This document shows positions 8,361 to 16,551 of a stretch of DNA of 64,000 nt, one piece after another. Source of the DNA: an uncultured Flammeovirgaceae bacterium (GTDB lineage Bacteria > Bacteroidota > Bacteroidia > Cytophagales > Cyclobacteriaceae); NCBI GenBank assembly GCA_937883755.1, contig CAKZYA010000005.1, positions 171,211-235,210 on the forward strand, given 5' to 3'. Within the stretch, counting starts at the first letter, position 1; each line of letters opens with the position of its first letter. The position numbers and the translations under genes were made by a program. Under the pieces are notes generated by a model. That model worked only from the letters and a program-made list of their open reading frames with translations. It was not told the DNA's origin and searched no databases.

Positions 8361-10760
8361 TTACTCATTCCGTAAACTATCCACTGGATTAGCTAAGGCG
8401 GCTTTGATGGATTGATAGCTGACGGTGAGTAGGGCGATTAATAAAGCTAACAGGCCGGCTATGGCAAAGGTCGACAGCCCGATACTGGTGCGGTAGGCAA
8501 AATCGTTGAGCCACTGCTGCATAGCCCAGTAAGCTAGGGGCGTAGCTACGATAAATGCGATAATCACCAAACGGGTAAAATCTTTGGAAAGCAATACAAT
8601 AATGCTTTTTACTGAGGCTCCGAGCACCTTACGGATACCAATTTCCTTAGTGCGCTGCTCAGCCATAAAGGCAGCGAGAGCTAATAAGCCCAAACAGGCA
8701 ATAACAATAGCTAGCAGAGAAAACCCGCCGAAGATCGTCCCGGTTCGCTGATCGGCTTTGAACAGAGCATCAAAATCTTCATCCAGGAAGCTGTAATCCA
8801 TCGGCATACCATCGGTATGGCGATTCCATGCAGTTTCAATCGTAGCTAGTGTTTGGGGAAGATCATTGGAGGCAATACTAACCTCTACAAAATTTTGGCT
8901 ACCCGATAGCATTAGTACCAGTGGCTCTACGACAGTGTGCAGCGATTGATAGTGGTAGTCCTCTACCACACCCACCACTTTAGCATCGAACTCAAAACTT
9001 ATTGAGACAGTACTGCCAACGGGTTGTAACAGCCCCAAGGCTTTTACTGCCTGTTCGTTTAAGATAATGGCGTGTTTTGACGAATCAGCCGCTATCTGGC
9101 GAGAAAAATTACGCCCCTCTTTCAGTTGGATATTCATGGTGGGTAGGTAATCATAGCTGACCGCCAAGATATCAAGAAGAATGGCATCTTCGTCCCGAAA
9201 GGTTAATCCAGAAATGCTATCTACTGTAGTTGCTGGAACAAATATCTCCTCCTCATATCCTGCTAGAGGCGACACATTCGTAAAACTGACTCCTTTTACA
9301 TCGCTCAAACTTGTCAAAGAGTTATTAAAAGCTTCTTTGTTACCTTTTAAGGACTTACCGTTGCGGAGAACGATCACGTTTTCCCGATCAAATCCCAAGT
9401 CTTTATTACGGATATACTGAAGTTGGCGGTTGACTACCAGCGTACATACAATGAGCACGATAGAAATGACGAACTGAAAGACTACCAGCGAGTTTCTCAG
9501 GTAAACATTTTTGCTACCCGCCACCAGTCGTCCTCGTAGCACTTGCGCGGGGCGGAAGCGAGTGAGATAAAATGCGGGGTAACTACCGGCTAGTACGCCT
9601 GCTATTATCCCGAGCAAAATAACGGAAGGAATAAACCACAGCTCGGTATACGGAAGATGAATTGGTTTATCAGCGATATGGCTAAATGGAATGCGCAATA
9701 GCTCAACTAGTGCAAGTGCAAGAAGCGTTGAAAAAAAACTTAGTAATAAAGCTTCGCCCAAGAATTGCCGAATAAGCTCCAACCGAAGCGAACCCATCGT
9801 TTTACGAATACCCACCTCCTTGGCTCGGCCAGCAGAATGAGCGGTAGTCAGGTTCATAAAGTTAATGCAAGCAATCAGCAAGGTAAAAAAAGCGATAGAT
9901 CCGAAGATATAGAGATACTTGATATCGCTATTGGCTTCAAACTCTCCGCGTAGGTGGGAGTAAAGATGAATTTCAGTCATGGGCTGAGTGAATAGCTCTA
10001 CGGTGTAGCCTAGCTCTTGAAATTGATCGTACTCCCCAAAGTATTTCTTCAATAAATCTTCTGCCTGAATATTAACGTTGTCAATGCTAGCGTCTTCGCG
10101 TATTCGGAAATAGGTATAAGTCTGAATGTTATTCCAACTCTCGGACTTACTCATAGGGTCGGATAGATAGGAATACACAATTTCAAACTGAACATGGGAA
10201 GTAAGAGGCACCTCAGCCATAATACCTGTTACCTTAAAGGCTTCTCCGTCAATCGTAATTTGCTGCCCTACTGGGTCTTCGTCCGGAAAGTACTTCTGAG
10301 CTATGGTCTCAGTCATTACCGCCGAATTAGGATGTTGAAGCACTGTGGTAGGATCGCCCTGAAGCAGTGGGAAACTGAACAGTTGAAAGAACTCAGGGTC
10401 GGTCGCTAGTACATCATCCTCCTTGAAGGTTATTCCGTCCCGACGAAATATTTTATTACTATGCCGATCAATCCGAACCGCCAAGTCTACTTCAGGAATC
10501 TCTTCTACGAATACCTGAGCTACACCCGGACCGACTTTCACTCCGGTAAACCCGCCTTCACCAATCTCTACGTTCATTCCCAATCGGTAAATCTGGTCGG
10601 CCCGCTCGTGAAAACGATCGTAACTCAACTCGTGTAAAATGTACACGGTAATTAGCAGGGTGCAGGCCATTCCCAGTGCCAGTCCGAAAATATTAATACC
10701 CGTATAAAACGGTCGCTTACGTAAGTTGCGGAATGCGATGGTAAGGTGGTTCTTAAGCAT
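8361..10760 (-). CDS. FtsX/MacB-type ABC transporter permease (array member 1)
   Basis: The 799-residue start at 10760 (MLKNHLTIAFRNL) matches the other members; an upstream ATG at 10811 would add a non-family tail. There is one membrane helix (about 22-43), a MacB-like periplasmic domain (to about 280) and a three-helix FtsX domain with AKEVGIRKTMGS. A second helix, a second periplasmic domain and a second FtsX domain with TKEIGIRKVLGA follow, ending in ANPVDSLRNE. The family couples cytoplasmic ATP hydrolysis to movement of periplasmic domains (mechanotransmission or substrate export). No ATPase is encoded nearby. It is the last gene of its transcription unit and is convergent with the LRR gene, 76 bp apart. 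Confidence 0.93.
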   Translation of the reverse strand: MLKNHLTIAFRNLRKRPFYTGINIFGLALGMACTLLITVYILHELSYDRFHERADQIYRLGMNVEIGEGGFTGVKVGPGVAQVFVEEIPEVDLAVRIDRHSNKIFRRDGITFKEDDVLATDPEFFQLFSFPLLQGDPTTVLQHPNSAVMTETIAQKYFPDEDPVGQQITIDGEAFKVTGIMAEVPLTSHVQFEIVYSYLSDPMSKSESWNNIQTYTYFRIREDASIDNVNIQAEDLLKKYFGEYDQFQELGYTVELFTQPMTEIHLYSHLRGEFEANSDIKYLYIFGSIAFFTLLIACINFMNLTTAHSAGRAKEVGIRKTMGSLRLELIRQFLGEALLLSFFSTLLALALVELLRIPFSHIADKPIHLPYTELWFIPSVILLGIIAGVLAGSYPAFYLTRFRPAQVLRGRLVAGSKNVYLRNSLVVFQFVISIVLIVCTLVVNRQLQYIRNKDLGFDRENVIVLRNGKSLKGNKEAFNNSLTSLSDVKGVSFTNVSPLAGYEEEIFVPATTVDSISGLTFRDEDAILLDILAVSYDYLPTMNIQLKEGRNFSRQIAADSSKHAIILNEQAVKALGLLQPVGSTVSISFEFDAKVVGVVEDYHYQSLHTVVEPLVLMLSGSQNFVEVSIASNDLPQTLATIETAWNRHTDGMPMDYSFLDEDFDALFKADQRTGTIFGGFSLLAIVIACLGLLALAAFMAEQRTKEIGIRKVLGASVKSIIVLLSKDFTRLVIIAFIVATPLAYWAMQQWLNDFAYRTSIGLSTFAIAGLLALLIALLTVSYQSIKAALANPVDSLRNE

Positions 10761-10831
10761 AATTATTAGTTTGGGGTGGGGGGCTTGGAGCAGGGCTACC
10801 GTAGCCGACATGCTCCCAGCATCCTGCCGAT

Positions 10832-13318
10832 TTATTCATTTCGTAAACTATCTACTGGATTAGCCAAGGCGGCTTTGAGTGACTGGTAGCTGACAGAGAT
10901 CATTGAAATCAGTAGCACGCTACCACCAGCTATTAGAAATAGCCAGATCGGAATATCAGTACGGTAAGTAAATGTTTGCAACCACTGATTAGTTATATAC
11001 CACACCAGCGGAGAAGCGATAAACAAAGCCACTAGAACGAGACGAGAAAAGCTGCCTGATATTTGCGTGAATATCTGCTGTACACTGGCACCCAACACCT
11101 TACGAATCCCAATTTCTTTTCGTTTTCGCTCAGCAACGAAGGTTATCAGTCCGTACAAACCCATGCAGGCAATGAAGAGAGCTATTGCTGTTAGGTAAGT
11201 GAAGACTTGCCCTAAACGCTTTTCTGCCTCGAACTGCCGAAAGTAATCATCATCTAAGAACGAGTAAGTAAAAGGAGTTTCAGGGGCTTGGGCTTGCCAT
11301 TTTTCTTCAGTATCAGCCAGTAGCTGTTGAATTTGTTCAACACCACGAGACTGTTCCTGGGGTTTCAAAGCAATGAATTTCCGATTGCTAGTCCACATGG
11401 GCGCACCTTCAAAAAAGATGGCGAGGGGTACAATCTGCTGGTGTAACGATTGAAAATGAAAATCAGAAGTAACGCCTATAACTTCAAAGAGCTGATCGGT
11501 ATGTTGTAAATATTTACCTATCGCAAACTCCGGCGACTCAGGATCAATACTCCAGCCCAATGATTGTACGGCTGCCTCATTGAGTACTACTGTCTGGCGA
11601 TCAGAAGCACTACCCTCGATGAAATTTCGCCCGGCTTGCAACTCAATATCCATGGTTGGCAAGAAATGAGCATCAGCAACAATAGTGTTAATGGGTGCGG
11701 AAGTTTCGGCATTACCGTAGGGCGAAAAGTTATCTTCATTCCAAACGGTAGGTGGCATTGCACTGGTGGAAGCTACCGATGTTATCCGACTATCCCGACG
11801 TAGTTGGTTGATAAGCTGTTCGCCCTCATTGGGAGCCCGTTCGGCGTAGTGGAGAACAATAAGGTTATCCGAGGCAAACCCTAGCTTCATATGTTGGGTA
11901 AAGTGAAGCTGGCGATGGATAACCAGCGTAAAAACAATTAGCCCAATGGAAATAATAAACTGAAAGGCTACCAGGCCATTTCGCATTACAATAGCTTGGG
12001 TGCCTTTACCTGTTACCACTTTCTGTTTCAGGGCTTTTACTGGCTGAAAAGATGTTAAATAGAAGGCCGGATAACCTCCTGCCAATAGGCTGATGATAAG
12101 AACGAACCCGATGAGAAGTAAGAAGAAAGATACATCCGCTGATACTAGCAGGGAAAGATGTTTACCGGAAATTTGATTGAAAAAAGGAGCCAGTAGCTCG
12201 GTGAGACCCAACGCTATAATCATAGCTAACCCACCCATTAACAAGGATTCTAATAGAAACAAACTAATCAACTGGGGTTTACCTGAACCTAATGTCTTAT
12301 GAATTCCGACTTCTTTAATCCGCTGGGAAGCTCGGGCGGTTGATAGGTTTACGAAGTTAACGATGGCTAAAACCATAACTAACAGAGCTATGGTAATCAG
12401 TAGATAAACATTATTGATATCACCAGTAGGCCCCAGACGACTAGAAGAGTTGTTAGAAAATAAGCGAATATCAGTAAGCGGCAGCAAGAAAAGCTCCCAT
12501 TTTTTGCCTTGCTTTTGGTAGTCATCAAATGAGTATCCATAGATACGTTCTAGCGAACTTCCGGCGTATTGGGCAGGTAGCGACTTAACCTTATCTGCGA
12601 GGCTCTGAATATCAATCCCTTCCTTTACTTTTACGTAAGTAGCGAAGCCAGTCCAGATCCACGACCATTCCCGCCTTTCCACTTCAGGGAAAGTAGTCAT
12701 AGATAGTAAAAGGTCAAACTGGAAGTGCGATTGATCGGGAAAACTTTTTACAACGGCTCCGACTTCCACAGTTTGCTTGTTGGACCCAACTTCTAGCGTC
12801 AACAATTGACCTAGTGCAGCTTCTTCGCCAAAGTATCTCTGGGCAGTAGCTTCGGTCAGAATTGCGGTGTTGGGCTCACGTAATGCCGTGGATACATTTC
12901 CTGCTAATGTGTTTAGGGTGAAAATGTCGGCGAAAGTAGAATCTACTCCTAAAGCGTTTTCTTCTTCAAAAGATTTGAGTTGACGATTCTCAGCATTGGG
13001 AGTTATGAAAAGCAAACCAGAGGTAAATATTCTCACCGCAGAAGTAATCTCGGGGAATTCATTTGCTAGCAGTTCAGCAGCAGGTGCGGGAGTGGAGCCA
13101 AATCGCTCGTCAGTATCACCCCAGATGTACGACATATCTACCCGGTATATCTGGTCGGCATTTTCGTGGAACTGGTCGTATTGGAGTTCATCTTGCACGT
13201 ATAAGCCAATGATGAGGCAAACGGTGATTCCTACTGCCAAACCTACAATATTAAGGGTAGTGGGTAGCTTCTGCTTCATGCCATTCCGTAAGATGATTTT
13301 CAAATAATTCTTTATCAT
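10832..13318 (-). CDS. FtsX/MacB-type ABC transporter permease (array member 2)
   Basis: This is 828 residues from the ATG at 13318 (MIKNYLKIILRNGMKQ). The ATG at 13390 would start inside the preceding gene. The architecture is the same as member 1: two MacB-like periplasmic domains and two FtsX domains. Its coupling loops read IKEVGIHKTLGS, with His where the others have Arg, and RKEIGIRKVLGA. It is 71 bp upstream of member 1 and 64 bp downstream of member 3. The latter gap is filled by a 16-bp hairpin, so its translation or expression may be set independently of member 3. Confidence 0.93.
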   Translation of the reverse strand: MIKNYLKIILRNGMKQKLPTTLNIVGLAVGITVCLIIGLYVQDELQYDQFHENADQIYRVDMSYIWGDTDERFGSTPAPAAELLANEFPEITSAVRIFTSGLLFITPNAENRQLKSFEEENALGVDSTFADIFTLNTLAGNVSTALREPNTAILTEATAQRYFGEEAALGQLLTLEVGSNKQTVEVGAVVKSFPDQSHFQFDLLLSMTTFPEVERREWSWIWTGFATYVKVKEGIDIQSLADKVKSLPAQYAGSSLERIYGYSFDDYQKQGKKWELFLLPLTDIRLFSNNSSSRLGPTGDINNVYLLITIALLVMVLAIVNFVNLSTARASQRIKEVGIHKTLGSGKPQLISLFLLESLLMGGLAMIIALGLTELLAPFFNQISGKHLSLLVSADVSFFLLLIGFVLIISLLAGGYPAFYLTSFQPVKALKQKVVTGKGTQAIVMRNGLVAFQFIISIGLIVFTLVIHRQLHFTQHMKLGFASDNLIVLHYAERAPNEGEQLINQLRRDSRITSVASTSAMPPTVWNEDNFSPYGNAETSAPINTIVADAHFLPTMDIELQAGRNFIEGSASDRQTVVLNEAAVQSLGWSIDPESPEFAIGKYLQHTDQLFEVIGVTSDFHFQSLHQQIVPLAIFFEGAPMWTSNRKFIALKPQEQSRGVEQIQQLLADTEEKWQAQAPETPFTYSFLDDDYFRQFEAEKRLGQVFTYLTAIALFIACMGLYGLITFVAERKRKEIGIRKVLGASVQQIFTQISGSFSRLVLVALFIASPLVWYITNQWLQTFTYRTDIPIWLFLIAGGSVLLISMISVSYQSLKAALANPVDSLRNE

Positions 13319-13332
13319 AAATTTTGGTTTGG

Positions 13333-13379
13333 AGCGGGGAGCTGGGGGTGGGGTGACGCCAAGCCCCCAGCTCCTCGCT
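13333..13379 (-). other. Intercistronic 16-bp stem-loop between permeases 3 and 2
   Basis: Positions 13333-13348 pair with 13364-13379 over 16 bp with a single G-T pair and a 15-nt loop. The core arms are GGAGCTGGGGG and CCCCCAGCTCC. It begins 4 nt after the stop of permease 3 and ends about 15 nt before the ATG of permease 2. No T-run follows on the minus strand, so it is more likely an RNA stability, processing or polarity element than an intrinsic terminator. Confidence 0.75.
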
Positions 13380-13382
13380 AAG

Positions 13383-15827
13383 TTATTCATCTCGTAAACT
13401 ATCTACTGGGTTAGCCAACGCGGCTTTGAGTGACTGGAAGCTTACGGTAAGCCAGGCGATGAGTAAGGCAGCTACACCAGCTAGCGTAAATATTCCGACA
13501 CCTATCTCAGTACGGTAAGCAAAATTCTCTAGCCACTGGGTGGCTAACCAGTACGATATTGGTGTAGCTATCACAAATGCAATCAGTACCAGCTGGATAA
13601 AGTCCTTGGAAAGGAGATACGTGATTTGGCTTATAGAAGCACCTAGCACTTTTCGGATACCCACCTCCTTTGTTCTTTGGGAGGCTACGAAAGAAGCAAG
13701 TCCTAGCAAACCTAAACAAGCTACCAGAATGGCTAACACCGTGAAAACACTGAGTACCCTCCCCAGCCGTTGCTCTGCCCTAAATAAACGGTCAAAGTCC
13801 TGATCGAGGAAAGAATAAACAAAGGGGTTATCTGGCTCAAACTGTGACCATATTTCTCTTATCTGCTCTACGCCATTGGCGGCATCTCCGGCGGTAAGTC
13901 GTACTGCCGCGTAGTCGCTCAGAAAGGTAGGGGAGAAGATCTTGAAAGTAACGGGTTTCACCCATTGATCAAACGACTCTAAATGAAAGTTTTTAATCAC
14001 CCCAAGTACTTGCAACCGTTCTTCATCATCTGCTCCCTGGTTCTTAATGATGGTTTTTCCGACTGGATCGGTCAGACCCAATACTCTTACCGCAGATTCA
14101 TTTAGTAGTATTCCTTCCCGGTCAGAAGCCCGATCTTCCTGAAAACCACGGCCATCAATTACCTCCAAGCCCAATGTGGCAACATAATCGGGATCAATCA
14201 GGAACCACTGCATGCCTTGTCCTCCGCTAGAGCCTTCGGGGCGAATATCGCGCATTACCCGATGAGGTTGAGACGGTATACCCGTAGCAAAACTCACCTG
14301 CTTCACCCGCGATTGATTCATCAGTGCATCCTTAAAATCTTCCCAGCGTTCCTGAATTTCTTTGTCGTTTTTGATCACCAGCACATTTTCCCTGTCGTAG
14401 CCAATATCTTTAGTCTGAATAAACCGAAGCTGCTGAATGACCAGTCCCGTGGTGATAATCAGACCAATAGATACGGCAAACTGGAAAATGATGAGTAGGT
14501 TACGCAGCTTTCCAGTTCGTAAAGAAGAAGCTGTTTTACCCTTGAGTACCGCTACTGGGCGAAAAGCCGAAAGATAGAATGCGGGATAAATACCCGCAAT
14601 TAGCCCTACTAAAATGACTCCCCCCACTAGCGATAGTAGTAAACTGGGATGATTGAACCAGTCAAATACAAGTTCTTTACCAGTCAAGGTATTAAAGGGA
14701 GTTCGTAAAGCTTCCACGCAACCAAGAGCCAATAAAACCGCTACTAGGGTGATGAGAATCGACTCAAATAAAAACTGAAAAACCAAATGCAAGCGAGGTG
14801 ACCCTAGTACCTTTCGTACCCCAACCTCTTTGGCTCGCCGGTTCGCCTGGGCGGTAGATAAATTCATAAAGTTAATACAGGCGAGTAGTAGAATAAGGAC
14901 ACCAACAATTACTAGTGTGTACACCGTGGTGATATTTCCGTTGGCTTGATGTTCGCGTAGTAGGTCTGAGTGCAAATGAATATCAGTAACCGCTTGTAAT
15001 TCATACGTCAGATCAGCATTCTCTTTGGGTCCAGAATCGTTCGTGTCTAGAAATGGTTTAGCGTATTGTTCAGCAACTTGATCGAGTTTATCAGCCAAGC
15101 TGGCCATTCGTTCAGGATTATCTACCACGTCGGTGCGCACCTTTAAATAGGTATGCATGATGTTCCAAGCCCAATTGCCACCGTCAGTAATTTCCTGATA
15201 ACCCATAGTTGGAACCAGCATATCGAAAGGGAAGTGAGTAGCCGAAGGAGGGGCAACCACTCCGGTAATCTGACGAGCAGCCCGGTTTCCTCCGAACAGA
15301 ATTTCTTTACCCAGCACTTCGCCTCGTTCTACCGCTCCAATTCCGAAGTATCGCTCAGCAGTAGCCTTCGTGAGTACTATTGCGTTAGGTACGTGTAGTG
15401 CCTGTTTATCACCTGCGATCAGATTGAAATCCAGTACCTCTAAGAACGAAGAATCAGCAATGTAAATAGAGGTTTCTCGGAAAACCTTTTCTTGCCCATC
15501 ATTTTCATCATCGGGCAGGCGCATGGTGGAATGATTCCAAGTAAACACCCGAGCTACGAATTCTACTTCGGGAATATCTTGTTTAACAGCTTCGTACAGT
15601 GGTGGGGGAGTAGTTGCCAATTGGTAGCCTTCGCCACCGTTGGTGACAACGCGGAAAACTCGTTCGGCATCCTGATGAAATTGGTCATAGCTCATTTCGT
15701 CTACTACGTACCAGGTAATGAAGAGGCTAGTGGCTAATCCTAAAGCTAATCCTACAATATTAATCGTAGTATGAAACTTCTGCCGATAGGCGTGTCGTAA
15801 AGCAAGAGTGAAATATTTTTTGATCAT
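13383..15827 (-). CDS. FtsX/MacB-type ABC transporter permease (array member 3)
   Basis: This is 814 residues from the ATG at 15827 (MIKKYFTLALRHAYRQ); the longer frame to 15884 adds a tail translated from a degenerate spacer. It has an N-terminal helix, a MacB-like periplasmic domain, an FtsX domain with AKEVGVRKVLGS, a second periplasmic domain and an FtsX domain with TKEVGIRKVLGA. The terminus is ANPVDSLRDE rather than ...RNE. Upstream, 85 bp away, is the small secreted protein gene. It is expected to share that gene's promoter. Substrate unknown. Confidence 0.93.
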   Translation of the reverse strand: MIKKYFTLALRHAYRQKFHTTINIVGLALGLATSLFITWYVVDEMSYDQFHQDAERVFRVVTNGGEGYQLATTPPPLYEAVKQDIPEVEFVARVFTWNHSTMRLPDDENDGQEKVFRETSIYIADSSFLEVLDFNLIAGDKQALHVPNAIVLTKATAERYFGIGAVERGEVLGKEILFGGNRAARQITGVVAPPSATHFPFDMLVPTMGYQEITDGGNWAWNIMHTYLKVRTDVVDNPERMASLADKLDQVAEQYAKPFLDTNDSGPKENADLTYELQAVTDIHLHSDLLREHQANGNITTVYTLVIVGVLILLLACINFMNLSTAQANRRAKEVGVRKVLGSPRLHLVFQFLFESILITLVAVLLALGCVEALRTPFNTLTGKELVFDWFNHPSLLLSLVGGVILVGLIAGIYPAFYLSAFRPVAVLKGKTASSLRTGKLRNLLIIFQFAVSIGLIITTGLVIQQLRFIQTKDIGYDRENVLVIKNDKEIQERWEDFKDALMNQSRVKQVSFATGIPSQPHRVMRDIRPEGSSGGQGMQWFLIDPDYVATLGLEVIDGRGFQEDRASDREGILLNESAVRVLGLTDPVGKTIIKNQGADDEERLQVLGVIKNFHLESFDQWVKPVTFKIFSPTFLSDYAAVRLTAGDAANGVEQIREIWSQFEPDNPFVYSFLDQDFDRLFRAEQRLGRVLSVFTVLAILVACLGLLGLASFVASQRTKEVGIRKVLGASISQITYLLSKDFIQLVLIAFVIATPISYWLATQWLENFAYRTEIGVGIFTLAGVAALLIAWLTVSFQSLKAALANPVDSLRDE

Positions 15828-15912
15828 AGCATTATGTTGATGATTAATGACTGATGAAAAATGAAAGGAGTGCTCATTAATCACTAGTCATTTATCATGA
15901 TTCATTAATTGG

Positions 15913-16362
15913 TTAGTCAATAATCTCTACCATGTTGATTGCAAAACTATTGTTTTTAGTATTTTGAGAGTATGTGATTTTAATAGAGTGAAAACTGATG
16001 GTGCCTCCTGCCTGAAACGCTTCACTAATGCCATTCGGAAGCTCTATTTTTCCCGTAGCTTGGACTATTCTCTTCTTTCCAAATATTCCCAAAAATGCTT
16101 TACGGATATTCAGAGAATCAAAAGTCAATTGTACATCTTCATCAGCTAAGAATCGGCAGGTATGAATTAAATCCTCTCTAGACGTAGTTCTGTCAAGCAG
16201 TACCATAGTCGTAATTATCTCATCACCAGTAGTATTGATTTTAGATGTCCTAGTTATTGGTGTTGGATTTCTGTCTGCGCTATTTGCTAATGCAAAATAG
16301 TTTGCCGTTAATCCGCAATATATAGTTAGCACAAATGCAATAACTTTAAGATTAGCTTTCAT
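15913..16362 (-). CDS. Small secreted protein inside the permease array
   Basis: This is 149 residues from the ATG at 16362 (MKANLKVIAFVLT), with a signal peptide to about residue 28. The mature part holds a TTSREDLIHTCRFLADEDVQ segment followed by IELPNG and beta-rich sequence. By eye this resembles the C-terminal domain often attached to Bacteroidota BlaR1/M56-type peptidases (a TTxxEL...IxxxL...V pattern), but I cannot prove homology. It is the first gene after a sigma-54-like element and two repeats of a 19-bp site, and it leads into permeases 3, 2 and 1. It could be a periplasmic partner of the permeases. Confidence 0.7.
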   Translation of the reverse strand: MKANLKVIAFVLTIYCGLTANYFALANSADRNPTPITRTSKINTTGDEIITTMVLLDRTTSREDLIHTCRFLADEDVQLTFDSLNIRKAFLGIFGKKRIVQATGKIELPNGISEAFQAGGTISFHSIKITYSQNTKNNSFAINMVEIID

Positions 16363-16396
16363 AACTTTAGGGTTGAGTTTCTCTGTGAATAATATT

Positions 16397-16414
16397 TTGC
16401 AAGGCTCACTCCAA
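16397..16414 (-). promoter_or_regulatory. Sigma-54-like -24/-12 element before the small secreted protein
   Basis: On the minus strand the sequence reads TTGGAGTGAGCCTTGCA. It has GG at the -24 position and TTGC at -12 with the invariant 10 nt between GG and GC. Expected transcription start is near 16387, 25 nt before the ATG at 16362. The match to TGGCAC is partial, but spacing and the -12 box are exact. The same arrangement heads the other half of the permease array. Confidence 0.6.
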
Positions 16415-16487
16415 AAAATAGCCAAAAATGTAAATAATTGATTTTCAGATTTTTATGTGTAATATAATGTAAACTCGTTGAATTTAA

Positions 16488-16529
16488 TGTTCGGTTTTGA
16501 TACAGCTAAATGTCTGATTTTGATACGCC
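16488..16529 (-). promoter_or_regulatory. Two tandem 19-bp upstream activating-type sites
   Basis: TGTTCGGTTTTGATACAGC at 16488-16506 and TGTCTGATTTTGATACGCC at 16511-16529 lie 23 bp apart, about two helical turns. They are about 100-140 bp upstream of the predicted start of transcription, the usual position for an NtrC-type enhancer binding site. A copy identical at 18 of 19 positions lies at 26693-26711. Confidence 0.6.
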
Positions 16530-16551
16530 AACCCCCGTGCACACCGCCTGA

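Noticed and set aside
13507..13719. Small minus-strand reading frame within permease 3 (and similar frames inside other large genes)
   Set aside because: Out-of-frame shadows in well-conserved coding sequence, with no start signal or family.
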